Assembly (NCBI GenBank): GCA_905480055.1
Contig: CAJQOW010000188.1
Coordinates: forward strand, 1 to 8,273
DNA: 8,273 nt
Source: an uncultured Acidimicrobiia bacterium
GTDB lineage: Bacteria > Actinomycetota > Acidimicrobiia > UBA5794
Direction: 5' to 3'
In this document: positions 1 through 7,097 of the stretch, in pieces
How positions within the stretch are numbered: position 1 is the first letter of the stretch
Layout: the number at the start of each line of letters is the position of its first letter
The notes under the pieces: generated by a model
Told to the model about the DNA's origin: nothing
The model's database searches: none
Seen by the model: only the letters and a program-made list of their open reading frames with translations
Position numbers and translations under genes: made by a program

Positions 1-147
1 TCTCGCACCCGCAGGCGCAAGGCCCAGTGGAAGGTCGCAAGGCCCACACTGGCTCGATGCGCACAGTGCAACGCACCTCACGTCCCGCACCGGGCGTGCA
101 AGGAGTGCGGTACCTACAACGGCCGCGAAGTCACCGAAATCGCGTAG
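1..147 (+). CDS. rpmF: 50S ribosomal protein L32, C-terminal part (5' end outside the window)
   Basis: Reading from base 1 in frame gives 48 residues, beginning SRTRRRKAQWK and ending at a TAG stop (145-147). L32 is a small structural protein of the large ribosomal subunit, usually about 55-65 residues, so only the first few residues are missing. The basic N-terminal stretch is typical of L32. Two cysteine pairs, CAQC (residues 20-23 of the fragment) and CKEC (33-36), form the four-cysteine zinc ribbon of the zinc-binding form of L32; the zinc-free paralogue used under zinc limitation lacks these cysteines. plsX starts 7 bases after the stop. The rpmF-plsX pairing is conserved in many bacteria and points to cotranscription. 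The start codon, promoter and any upstream gene cannot be seen. Identification is firm despite the short length. Confidence 0.95.
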   Translation, partial: SRTRRRKAQWKVARPTLARCAQCNAPHVPHRACKECGTYNGREVTEIA

Positions 148-154
148 CCAACCG

Positions 155-1132
155 ATGTCGCGCATAGCCGTCGACGCCATGGGGGGCGACAACGCTCCTC
201 TTGAGATTGTCGAAGGCGCCATGCTCGCCGTTGAAGACGGCGTGGATCTCGTACTCGTCGGCGATGAAGCGGTCCTCAACCCCATCCTCGCCGAACGGGA
301 TGCAGCCATCGGTGTTGTGCACGCTTCCCAAATCATTGACTTCTCCGACGATCCTGCGCGCGCGGTGCGCGACAAGAAGGACGCCTCGATTGTCGTAGCT
401 GCCCAGATGGTGGCGTCCGGTGAAGCAGATGCCCTCGTGTCGGCAGGTTCCACCGGGGCGACCATGGCATCAGCCACGTTTCTGATCGGACGCCTTCCCG
501 GGGTTGCCAGGCCGGGTATTGCGAGCATCTATCCGACCGGCCATCTTGTGATGGACGTTGGTGCCAACATCGTGTGCAAAGCCGAACACTTGCTCCAGTT
601 CGCGGTCATGGGAACCGCGCTGTCACAGGTCTACAGCCACGTCGCTGACCCGAAGGTCGGACTCCTCAACATCGGAGAGGAAGAGACCAAGGGCAGGGAC
701 CTCGAGCGCGAAGCGTTTGCTCTGCTCTCGGAGTCGCAGGCGATCAACTTCGTTGGCAACGTGGAGGGCAGGGACCTCGCAAGCGACAACGCAGACGTGA
801 TCGTCACCGACGGGTTCACCGGCAATGTGCTGCTCAAGACCTCGGAGGGCTCTGGCCGGGCGATTCAAGCCATGATCATGGAAGCCATCGGCAAGCCTGA
901 GTACCAGGAGCACGTTGCCGCACTCATGCCAGCATTCCTCGAACTCAGGCAACGATTGAGTCCGGAGTCCGTTGGCGGAGCCCACCTTGCGGGCACAAAG
1001 GGAGTCGTGGTGATCGCCCACGGCTCGTCGTCGAGGATTGCCATGCGCAACGCGATCGAGATCGCCGCAGAAGGCGCGGACAGCGGGCTGGTTGCAAAGA
1101 TTGCCGCGGGAATTGACGCGGCCGCCCACTGA
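155..1132 (+). CDS. plsX: Phosphate acyltransferase PlsX
   Basis: The 325-residue product matches PlsX, which converts acyl-ACP and phosphate to acyl-phosphate, the acyl donor used by PlsY in the first step of phospholipid synthesis. It is a peripheral membrane or cytosolic enzyme. Visible family motifs are DAMGGDNAP (7-15), SAGSTGA (96-102; the usual form is SAGNTGA), DVGAN (134-138), LLQFAVMG (146-153), GLLNIGEEETKG (169-180) and VTDGFTGNVLLKTSEG (217-232). Length is normal for the family (about 320-340). The ATG at 155 places the MGGD motif at the expected distance from the N-terminus. No strong Shine-Dalgarno is visible in the 7-base gap after rpmF, so translation may be coupled to it. 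The stop overlaps the rnc start by one base (TGATG). fabD, fabG and acpP, which often follow plsX, are not present. Confidence 0.96.
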   Translation: MSRIAVDAMGGDNAPLEIVEGAMLAVEDGVDLVLVGDEAVLNPILAERDAAIGVVHASQIIDFSDDPARAVRDKKDASIVVAAQMVASGEADALVSAGSTGATMASATFLIGRLPGVARPGIASIYPTGHLVMDVGANIVCKAEHLLQFAVMGTALSQVYSHVADPKVGLLNIGEEETKGRDLEREAFALLSESQAINFVGNVEGRDLASDNADVIVTDGFTGNVLLKTSEGSGRAIQAMIMEAIGKPEYQEHVAALMPAFLELRQRLSPESVGGAHLAGTKGVVVIAHGSSSRIAMRNAIEIAAEGADSGLVAKIAAGIDAAAH

Positions 1133-1824
1133 TGGCCCCGCCCACACCTCTCGACATCGTCGAGGACGCAATCGGATTCAGGTTCACCAACCGACGCCTT
1201 CTGGTCGAGGCCCTGACACACTCCTCGTTTACTGCCGAGAATCCCGGTGCCGAGTCCTACGAGCGCTTGGAATTTCTCGGCGACGCCGTTCTCGAGCTTG
1301 TGACCACCGAGCTGATCTTCACCGCGATGGAGGGCGAGCCAGAGGGGCCGATGACCAAAGTCCGTGCGTCGATGGTCGATGAGGTGACCCTCGCAGAGGT
1401 CGCCCACTCGTGGAAGCTGGATGAAGCGGTCAGGCTGGGTGTTGGAGAGGAGCGGTCGGGAGGCCGGCAACGCGCCTCGATCCTCGGTGATGTGGTCGAG
1501 GCGGTGATTGCTGCGGTCCACCTCGACGGTGGCTATGCCGAGGCAGCCAAGGTGGTGGACCGTACATGGGCACCGATCGTTCGTGCGAGGCTTGCAGCTA
1601 CCCATGTTTCCGACAGCAGGTCCATGCTTCAAGAGGCGCTTGCGAAGGAGGGGAGGGTCGTGCACTTCGATTTCGATCGCTCTGGACCCGACCATGCCGT
1701 TGTCTTCGCCGCCGCTGCTGTTGTTGACGGTGATGTGATCGGCAACGGAACGGGTAGTTCCAAGAAGTCAGCGGCGATCGATGCCGCTCGCGACGCCTTG
1801 GCGCGCATGGGGAGTAGCCGGTAG
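1132..1824 (+). CDS. rnc: Ribonuclease III
   Basis: The 230-residue protein is a double-strand-specific endoribonuclease that matures rRNA and cleaves structured mRNAs and sense-antisense duplexes, acting as a dimer with Mg2+. The N-terminal endonuclease domain carries the signature ERLEFLGDAVLE (44-55), with likely metal ligands E47 and D51. A second motif, SILGDVVEAVIAAVHLDGG, holds D120 and E123, which correspond to E. coli D114 and E117. All four catalytic acids are therefore present. The C-terminal double-stranded RNA-binding domain (about 161-228) has the LQE start, GPDHAVVF in the middle and GSSKKSAA (208-215), the lysine motif that contacts the RNA backbone. The ATG overlaps the plsX stop as TGATG, so translational coupling is likely. 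A hairpin lies 11 bases after the stop. The rnc-smc-ftsY order is classic for Gram-positive bacteria. Confidence 0.97.
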   Translation: MAPPTPLDIVEDAIGFRFTNRRLLVEALTHSSFTAENPGAESYERLEFLGDAVLELVTTELIFTAMEGEPEGPMTKVRASMVDEVTLAEVAHSWKLDEAVRLGVGEERSGGRQRASILGDVVEAVIAAVHLDGGYAEAAKVVDRTWAPIVRARLAATHVSDSRSMLQEALAKEGRVVHFDFDRSGPDHAVVFAAAAVVDGDVIGNGTGSSKKSAAIDAARDALARMGSSR

Positions 1825-1835
1825 CCGGGATTCCG

Positions 1836-1853
1836 CTGCGAGCGTCCTCGCAG
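1836..1853 (+). terminator. Hairpin between rnc and smc, possible terminator or attenuator
   Basis: A perfect 7-bp stem (CTGCGAG at 1836-1842 with CTCGCAG at 1847-1853) closes a CGTC tetraloop, starting 11 bases after the rnc stop. Only ATAGTTC follows, so there is no real U-tract; many high-GC actinobacterial terminators also lack one. It could reduce read-through from rpmF-plsX-rnc into smc, or protect the 3' end of the rnc transcript. The stem is seen in the sequence. Its function is inferred. Confidence 0.42.
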
Positions 1854-1892
1854 ATAGTTCCTCGGAAACAACATTCGTGTAATTCAGTCTGG

Positions 1893-1907
1893 TAACCTCT
1901 GACACCG
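1893..1907 (+). promoter_or_regulatory. Candidate leaderless promoter of smc
   Basis: TAACCT at 1893-1898 fits the actinobacterial -10 pattern TANNNT and is preceded by TG one base upstream (extended -10, TGG-TAACCT). The smc GTG begins 9 bases after the last T, so transcription would start at or within about two bases of the start codon. No Shine-Dalgarno is visible before the GTG, which fits a leaderless mRNA. No clear -35 box is seen. Confidence 0.45.
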
Positions 1908-4900
1908 TGAAACTGAAGCATTTGACTTTGCGCGGGTTCAAGTCGTTCGCAGACAGAACCCGCCTCGATTTTTCTACTGGCGTCAACGTCGTCGTCGGAC
2001 CCAACGGGTCGGGCAAGTCCAACATCCTCGATGCAATTGCATGGGTGTTGGGGACACAGGCCACCAAGTCGTTGCGCACCGAGAAGATGGAAGACGTCGT
2101 CTTCGCCGGTACCGCGACCAGGCCAGCCCTGTCGCGCGCGGAGGTGCAACTCACGTTTGCGAATGAGGACGAGCTGCTCCCGCTCGATCTCACCGAGATC
2201 ACGATCACCCGCAGGCTATTTCGCGATGGCACGTCCGAGTACGAACTGAATGGTGCCCCGTGCCGCTTGCTCGACATCCAAGAGTTGCTCTCGGACGGTG
2301 GCATTGGTCGGAACCAGCACGTGCTTGTCGGCCAGGGACAGGTCGGAGACGTCCTCAATGCTCGGCCAGAGGATCACCGTGCGGTGATCGAAGAAGCGGC
2401 TGGCGTCACGAAGCACCGCAGCCGCAGGGAGCGCGCACTGCGGAGGCTCGAACGCACCGATCACGATGTAGAACGCCTCAATGACATCCTCGGACAGCAG
2501 CGCAAGGCGCTTCGTCCGTTGAAGCGGCAGGCGAATGCCGCAGCCCGTCACGACTCCGTGCGGGACGAAGCACGATCCATCCGCCTCTTCCTCGGCGGCG
2601 AAGAGCTGCGATCAATCCGATCGCGGCTTGGCACGGCTGCACGTGAGCGCGAGGAAGCACTCGAGCTCCGAAATGAGTCAGATGCCGGGCTCACCAAGCT
2701 CAAAGACGATCTGGACCGTCTGCGAGGCGAGGCAGGTGAGGTGGGCGCAGCCCTGACGAGAGACACCGCCGCTGCAGCACGCCTCGAGACAGTCAGGGAA
2801 CGCCTGCATCGTGTCGCCAACGTCGCCCGTGAGCGGCGCCGGTCGTATGAGAGCCGGGCCGAGGGCGCCGATGAACGTAGGGAGGACCTCGCTCTCGAAC
2901 AGGCTGATCTTCGCAACGCCATTGCCGAAGCAGATGCATCGGATGTGCGCATCGAGGAGGAGGCTGATCGACGAGCTTCGATCCTGCGAACCCTCGAGGA
3001 CGAGGAACGGTCACTCACCGAACAGATCCAGCTTCCCGCTGAGAGCGTTGTCGCAAACCTGAGGGGAGATCTGAGATCGCTCGAGACAGCGAATCAGCGC
3101 GACGCCGCCGAGCGCAGCCAGGTCTCCCAGCGGATCGAGGTGGTCAAGGCGCGCATCGCAGATGAAGTGGCAGAGACGACCCGCCTCAACGAGTCCATCC
3201 AGGCACTTGATGGGCGCACCCACGGGTTCCAACAGGCGTATGAGCTCGCAACACAGGCGCGCGCCGAGACTCAGTCAGATTGGGAGCAGCGCTCGGATGA
3301 GGCTGCTGCACACAAGGTAGATGTCGCCAGGGAGACTGCTCGCGTGGAGGCGATTGAGTCTGCGCTCGACGGTCTTGTCGACGAACAAGCTCGCGACATC
3401 GCGCAGGGAAGCGACGGCGTCGTTGGCGGCCTCGTCGCCGCACTCGATGTTCCTACCGATGTGGCGGCAGCGGTTGACGCGGCGCTTGGCCAGTGGCGCG
3501 ACGCATATCTTGCTTCGAGTGATGGAGCCGTCGTCGAAGCCGCTGGAGCGGTGAAGGCCGTCGGTTCAGGTGGTGTCGCGTTTGTCACAGCGAGGTCTGC
3601 CACCGAATCCACCGCTGCGGCAGTTGCAAAGGAATTCGGCGTGGACCGACTCGTGGACCGCCTTGGCCCATCGTCCGCTGCATCGCTGGCGGAGGCCTAC
3701 CTCGGAAATGTGGTCCTGGTCGAGGGCTGGAAGACCGCCCATGGCGTTGTTGCTTCCCATCCGCAGATCACGGCGGTCACGCCGGAGGGCGATGTCATCA
3801 CCGCTCACGGCATGATCGTCTCGCATCCAGACGGAGCGGGTCCCGCCGCGCTCGAAGCCGCACGAGTTGGTGTCGAGATTGCCGAGCGCGATCTCAAACG
3901 AATCGAGAGCCTGCTCACCGCCGCCACTCGTGCATTCGAGACTGCACGCACCACGGAGCGCACGTCACTCGAGCAGCTCGAGGCCGCCGAGGCGGAACTT
4001 GCCGGGTTCTCCGAGGCGTTGGCCATGGTCGACCGATCCCGTGCCGCATCACAGGCCGAGTGCGAACGCTTGGTTGGACGCGTCGACGCCATTGATGAGG
4101 CTGCCGATGCCAGGGCCGAGCGGATCGACGGCCTTCGGGCGAGGGTCGAGGAATTCGAAGGTGAGGAAGCTGCCAGGCAGGAGGCTTGGGATGCCCTCAA
4201 CGAACGCAGGCAGGACGTTGCCCAACAAAGGGATGAGGCACGCCGGGCTGTCGAAGCCATCGCCGGAGAGCGAGCATCAATCGTGGAGCGTCGCAGGCTT
4301 TCGGAGAGCCGCCTCGCCGCTGTGGATGCCGAGCTCGCCCAGTTGACCCTGCTTCCGGAATCTGCCGAAGATATCGCAAACCTCGGTGTGATTGAGGAAT
4401 CCGCAGAGTCTGCCGTCGTAGCCGTCACTGCTCACATCGAGATGCTGAGGGCGCGACAGCGAGAGCTCCGTGCCCACGTCGGGACGGCCAACAGCGAGCT
4501 TGCCCGAGCCGAGGCCGAGCGAGAGGCCCTTGACGAGCGCAGGCGAACCTCCTCGGATGCACTCGCAGCGCTCGATGTTGAGCTCGCCGAGCTGCGTGTT
4601 CGGCTCGAGGCCACGTCCGAGGCGCTGCGGAGAGATGTCGACGCTGACGAGCAGGCCGCTCTCGATGCGCCCATGCCAGAGCTGGCTGCCGGCGTGGACA
4701 TGGGCGATCGGTTGGAGGCGCTCGAGGCCGATCTGCGCCGCATGGGGCCGATCAATCCACTCGCTGCCCAGGAGCACGCTGAGCTTGCTGCACAGGTTGA
4801 CGAGCTCGAGTCGCAGCTCGCTGATCTCAATCAATCGCGTGACGACATCAAGCAGGTCATCAGAGCCCTCGATGAGAAGATGGAGGTCCTGTTTGCAGAG

Positions 4901-5347
4901 GCCTTCGACGAAATAGCGCGCCTCTACCACGAGAACTTCAGCTTGGTATTCCCCGGCGGCACGGGGAGCCTGCGTCTGACGGATCCCGACGATCCGCTCA
5001 ATGCCGGCGTACTGGTGCAGGCACAGCCTGCGGGCAAGAAGGTCGGCAGGCTGTCGCTGTTGTCCGGAGGTGAGCGGTCGCTCGCCGCTCTTGCCTTCTT
5101 GTTCGCTGTGTTCCGTGCGAGGCCGAGCCCGTTCTACGTACTGGACGAGGTTGAGGCCGCGCTCGACGACGCAAACCTGCACCGATTCCTGCGTCTCGTC
5201 GACACGCTGCGCAAGGACACCCAGCTCGTGGTCATCACGCACCAGCAGCAGACCATGGAGGCTGCCGATGTTCTCTACGGCGTCACCATGGAGCCGGGCG
5301 ACTCGTCGAAGGTGCTCTCGAAGCGCATGACGCCCGTTAGCGTGTAG
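1907..5347 (+). CDS. smc: Chromosome partition/condensation ATPase SMC
   Basis: The 1146-residue product is a full-length bacterial SMC, the ATP-driven core of the SMC-ScpAB complex that loads near the origin and organises and segregates the chromosome. The N-terminal head has Walker A GPNGSGKSN (31-39) followed by WVLGTQATKSLRTEKMEDVVFAGT. Two long coiled-coil arms (about 170-500 and 650-1000, rich in E, R, A and L) flank a hinge at about 500-645. The C-terminal arm carries the conserved MGPINPLA (946-953). The C-terminal head has the signature LSGGE (1052-1056), Walker B FYVLDEVEAALDD (1076-1088, with D1080 and E1081), and the switch histidine in ITHQQQTMEAADVLYGVTM. GTG at 1907 begins MKLKHLTLRGFKSF, the usual SMC N-terminus. 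The hinge end reads VTPEGDVITAHGMIVSHPDG and lacks the usual terminal GG pair. scpA and scpB are not in the window. Confidence 0.97.
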   Translation: MKLKHLTLRGFKSFADRTRLDFSTGVNVVVGPNGSGKSNILDAIAWVLGTQATKSLRTEKMEDVVFAGTATRPALSRAEVQLTFANEDELLPLDLTEITITRRLFRDGTSEYELNGAPCRLLDIQELLSDGGIGRNQHVLVGQGQVGDVLNARPEDHRAVIEEAAGVTKHRSRRERALRRLERTDHDVERLNDILGQQRKALRPLKRQANAAARHDSVRDEARSIRLFLGGEELRSIRSRLGTAAREREEALELRNESDAGLTKLKDDLDRLRGEAGEVGAALTRDTAAAARLETVRERLHRVANVARERRRSYESRAEGADERREDLALEQADLRNAIAEADASDVRIEEEADRRASILRTLEDEERSLTEQIQLPAESVVANLRGDLRSLETANQRDAAERSQVSQRIEVVKARIADEVAETTRLNESIQALDGRTHGFQQAYELATQARAETQSDWEQRSDEAAAHKVDVARETARVEAIESALDGLVDEQARDIAQGSDGVVGGLVAALDVPTDVAAAVDAALGQWRDAYLASSDGAVVEAAGAVKAVGSGGVAFVTARSATESTAAAVAKEFGVDRLVDRLGPSSAASLAEAYLGNVVLVEGWKTAHGVVASHPQITAVTPEGDVITAHGMIVSHPDGAGPAALEAARVGVEIAERDLKRIESLLTAATRAFETARTTERTSLEQLEAAEAELAGFSEALAMVDRSRAASQAECERLVGRVDAIDEAADARAERIDGLRARVEEFEGEEAARQEAWDALNERRQDVAQQRDEARRAVEAIAGERASIVERRRLSESRLAAVDAELAQLTLLPESAEDIANLGVIEESAESAVVAVTAHIEMLRARQRELRAHVGTANSELARAEAEREALDERRRTSSDALAALDVELAELRVRLEATSEALRRDVDADEQAALDAPMPELAAGVDMGDRLEALEADLRRMGPINPLAAQEHAELAAQVDELESQLADLNQSRDDIKQVIRALDEKMEVLFAEAFDEIARLYHENFSLVFPGGTGSLRLTDPDDPLNAGVLVQAQPAGKKVGRLSLLSGGERSLAALAFLFAVFRARPSPFYVLDEVEAALDDANLHRFLRLVDTLRKDTQLVVITHQQQTMEAADVLYGVTMEPGDSSKVLSKRMTPVSV

Positions 5348-5372
5348 TCACCACAAGCACATCTCCCGAACT

Positions 5373-5376
5373 GAGG
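5373..5376 (+). promoter_or_regulatory. Ribosome binding site of ftsY (GAGG)
   Basis: GAGG lies 6 bases before the GTG at 5383 and supports this start over the overlapping out-of-frame GTG at 5381. It is a short core but is the clearest Shine-Dalgarno-like site in the cluster. The 35-base smc-ftsY gap shows no terminator or convincing promoter, so cotranscription with smc is likely. Confidence 0.5.
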
Positions 5377-5382
5377 CTTGGT

Positions 5383-6420
5383 GTGGACACATCACTGATC
5401 ATTGTTCTAGCCGTAGTTGCCGTCGTGCTTGTCGGCATCGTCGTATGGCTCGTGGTGAGCCGCTCGCGCGGCGAAGCGCCGACAACAACACCCTCGGCCG
5501 AGCCAGCGGCACCGACGGCACCCGCCGCGCCTGACGAGAAGGGGCTACGCGACCGGCTCTCGAGATCGCGATCGGCGCTCACCGCATCGTTGGGCGGACT
5601 GTTCGGTGCCACGTCGATCGACGACTCCGTGTGGGTAGAACTCGAGGATGCGCTCGTTGCTGCTGACGTTGGCCCCGGAACTGCTGCAGAGGTCGTCGCC
5701 GGGGTCCGCGAGCGGAAACCGGCAACGGGTGATGAGGCGCGTACGGCACTCGAGCAGGAGCTCGAGTCGGTGCTCGATCGCTCCGATCGTGATCTTCACC
5801 TGTCATCTGCGCCATCCGTGGTCGTTGTTGTTGGTGTGAACGGAACGGGCAAGACCACCAGCATCGCCAAGATCGCCAAGCACCTCGTTGACGACGGCCG
5901 GTCAGTTGTGCTGGGAGCTGCTGATACGTTCCGAGCCGCGGCAGACACGCAATTGCGCACCTGGGGCGACCGGGTCGGAGTTCCCGTGGTTTCCGGTGCC
6001 CAGGGCTCAGACCCCGCATCCGTGGCCTTCGACGCCTACGCCACCGGCGTAAAGGACGAAGCTGATGTGGTGATCATCGACACAGCCGGTCGCCTTCATT
6101 CGCAGTCGAACCTGATGGACGAGCTCGGCAAAGTCGTCCGCGTGCTCGACAGAGAGGCAGGTTCGATCGATGAGATCCTGCTGGTGCTCGACGGCACGGT
6201 CGGCCAGAACGGCATCGTGCAGGCGCACGCCTTCACCGATGCTGTGGGGGTGACTGGCGTTGTGTTGACCAAGCTCGATGGAACGGCCAGGGGTGGTGTC
6301 GCCATCGCCGTCGAACGCGATCTCAACATCCCGGTCAAGCTGATCGGCGTGGGAGAAGGCATGGATGACCTCATTCCGTTTGAACCCGTGGCGTTCGTGG
6401 AAGCATTGGTGGCAGAGTGA
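5383..6420 (+). CDS. ftsY: Signal recognition particle receptor FtsY
   Basis: The 345-residue GTPase docks the Ffh-4.5S RNA-ribosome complex at the membrane for cotranslational protein targeting. Residues 5-25 (LIIVLAVVAVVLVGIVVWLVV) form a membrane segment, followed by a short Ala/Pro/Thr linker (31-50), the actinobacterial arrangement rather than the long acidic A domain of E. coli. The NG domain follows: N helices (about 55-140), G1 GVNGTGKTT (151-159), DTFRAAA (181-187), G3 DTAGRL (233-238), G4 TKLDG (296-300) and GVGEGMDDLIPF (322-333). The usual DATTGQN-type motif reads DGTVGQNG (270-277), a mild variation. The GTG start is supported by a GAGG site and by the membrane segment that begins right after it. 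The stop overlaps the cdd start by four bases. Ffh, the partner GTPase, is not in the window. Confidence 0.96.
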   Translation: MDTSLIIVLAVVAVVLVGIVVWLVVSRSRGEAPTTTPSAEPAAPTAPAAPDEKGLRDRLSRSRSALTASLGGLFGATSIDDSVWVELEDALVAADVGPGTAAEVVAGVRERKPATGDEARTALEQELESVLDRSDRDLHLSSAPSVVVVVGVNGTGKTTSIAKIAKHLVDDGRSVVLGAADTFRAAADTQLRTWGDRVGVPVVSGAQGSDPASVAFDAYATGVKDEADVVIIDTAGRLHSQSNLMDELGKVVRVLDREAGSIDEILLVLDGTVGQNGIVQAHAFTDAVGVTGVVLTKLDGTARGGVAIAVERDLNIPVKLIGVGEGMDDLIPFEPVAFVEALVAE

Positions 6421-6812
6421 GTGACCTCGACCGATCGTTACTCGACCTCGCAGCTGCGGCAGCCCAGCTGTCCTACTCGCCGTATTCGGATTTCAGGGTG
6501 GGTGCTGCGATCGTCACGGATGCAGGCGATGTGGTCAGTGGTGCAAACATCGAGAACGCCGCTTATGGCGCCTCGGTGTGTGCGGAAACCAATGCGATCA
6601 CCACGGCCGTTGCGGCCGGGGCGCGACGCATCGATGTGGTTGCAGTTGTGTGCCTTGATGGAGCCGTGTGCACGCCCTGTGGCAATTGCCGCCAGGTCAT
6701 GCGGGAGTTCGGTGTCCAACGAGTAGTGATGCGCGCCGCCGACGGAGAACCCCGCAGCGTCCCGCTTTCCGAATTACTCCCCGAGTCGTTTGGACCGGAA
6801 GCCTTGACTTGA
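6417..6812 (+). CDS. cdd: Cytidine deaminase
   Basis: The 131-residue protein belongs to the small homotetrameric cytidine deaminases, which convert cytidine and deoxycytidine to uridine and deoxyuridine in pyrimidine salvage. Zinc-site motifs are complete: CAE at 55-57 (zinc ligand C55 and proton-shuttle E57) and PCGNCRQV at 87-94 (ligands C88 and C91). SPYSDFRVGAAI (21-32) and SGANIENAAYG (41-51) are the substrate-pocket motifs, and the C-terminus has the familiar LLPESFGP. The residue after CAE is T rather than the R seen in B. subtilis and human enzymes. The GTG start overlaps the ftsY stop (GTGA), so translation is probably coupled. The last codons (GCCTTGACTTGA) fall in the fringe of a downstream 7-bp repeat. 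A blasticidin-deaminase-like activity cannot be excluded from motifs alone but is less likely. Confidence 0.94.
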   Translation: MSDLDRSLLDLAAAAAQLSYSPYSDFRVGAAIVTDAGDVVSGANIENAAYGASVCAETNAITTAVAAGARRIDVVAVVCLDGAVCTPCGNCRQVMREFGVQRVVMRAADGEPRSVPLSELLPESFGPEALT

Positions 6813-6813
6813 G

Positions 6814-6841
6814 GCCTTGAGCCTTGTGCCTCGAGCCCGGA
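6814..6841 (-). repeat. Heptad array 1 (GCCTTGA units; minus-strand GGCTCAA-type)
   Basis: Four contiguous 7-bp units occur right after cdd: GCCTTGA (6814-6820), GCCTTGT (6821-6827), GCCTCGA (6828-6834) and GCCCGGA (6835-6841, degenerate). A further GCCTTGA at 6801-6807 lies inside the end of cdd. On the minus strand the phase-shifted units read GGCTCGA, GGCACAA, GGCTCAA, the same core as array 2 but facing the other way. The pattern resembles short tandemly repeated repetitive (STRR) heptamers known from cyanobacteria. Function is unknown. Confidence 0.65.
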
Positions 6842-6845
6842 TGAT

Positions 6846-6987
6846 AGTCCCCCCTTCAGGGGGGACGGGCGAACGAAGTGAGCCAGGGGGCGGGTGAGCC
6901 TGCGAACACGAACGTCGCCCCCCCCACGCACCCACATCCCCCTGCATCGTCACTACGTTCCTCTGCCTCCCCCTTGAAAGGGGGACT
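6846..6987. repeat. Large imperfect palindrome, REP/MITE-like element with hairpin ends
   Basis: The left arm (6846-6896) and right arm (6929-6987) are inverted, diverged copies. The ends are AGTCCCCC (6846-6853) and GGGGGACT (6980-6987). Inside, GAACGAAGTGA (6871-6881) faces TCACTACGTTC (6950-6960; 10 of 11 pair), CAGGGGG (6884-6890) faces CCCCCTG (6938-6944), and GGGTG (6892-6896) faces CACCC (6929-6933). Each end also folds on itself: an 8-bp stem with loop TTCA at 6847-6866 and a 7-bp stem with loop TGAA at 6968-6985. About 32 bases with an 8-C run form the centre. It has no open reading frame for a transposase. It may be a dispersed palindromic repeat mobilised in trans, but only one copy is visible here and no target-site duplication is obvious. 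Confidence 0.68.
6847..6866 (+). terminator. Strong C/G hairpin downstream of cdd, possible terminator
   Basis: GTCCCCCC and GGGGGGAC pair perfectly over 8 bp around a TTCA tetraloop, 34 bases after the cdd stop. It is the first strong stem after the smc-ftsY-cdd run and could end that transcript. No U-tract follows. It is also the left tip of the larger palindrome, so termination may be incidental. Confidence 0.35.
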
Positions 6988-7019
6988 GACAACAGACGGC
7001 TGACTCTGAGTTCTGGCGA

Positions 7020-7063
7020 CCCAAGCCAGAAGGTCGTCGCTTTCCTGGCTCCGAAGGCTTGGG
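7020..7063. repeat. Inverted repeat with nested stem
   Basis: CCCAAGCC (7020-7027) and GGCTTGGG (7056-7063) pair perfectly over 8 bp. An alternative stem, AGCCAG (7024-7029) with CTGGCT (7045-7050), overlaps it and excludes full formation of both. It could be a terminator-like or protein-binding structure, or another degraded repeat. No function can be assigned. Confidence 0.45.
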
Positions 7064-7097
7064 CTGTGGCCTTGAGCCCAGACAGTGGCCGTGCTTC

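Noticed and set aside
865..1695. Minus-strand open frame of 276 codons across plsX and rnc
   Set aside because: It lies antisense to two well-supported genes and has no recognised domain; such frames are expected in high-GC DNA.
3805..4428. Long minus-strand open frames opposite smc (also 2548-3018 and 4277-5242)
   Set aside because: They are Ser/Arg/Ala-rich mirror images of a high-GC coding sequence, with no motifs or start signals. smc is unambiguous on the plus strand.
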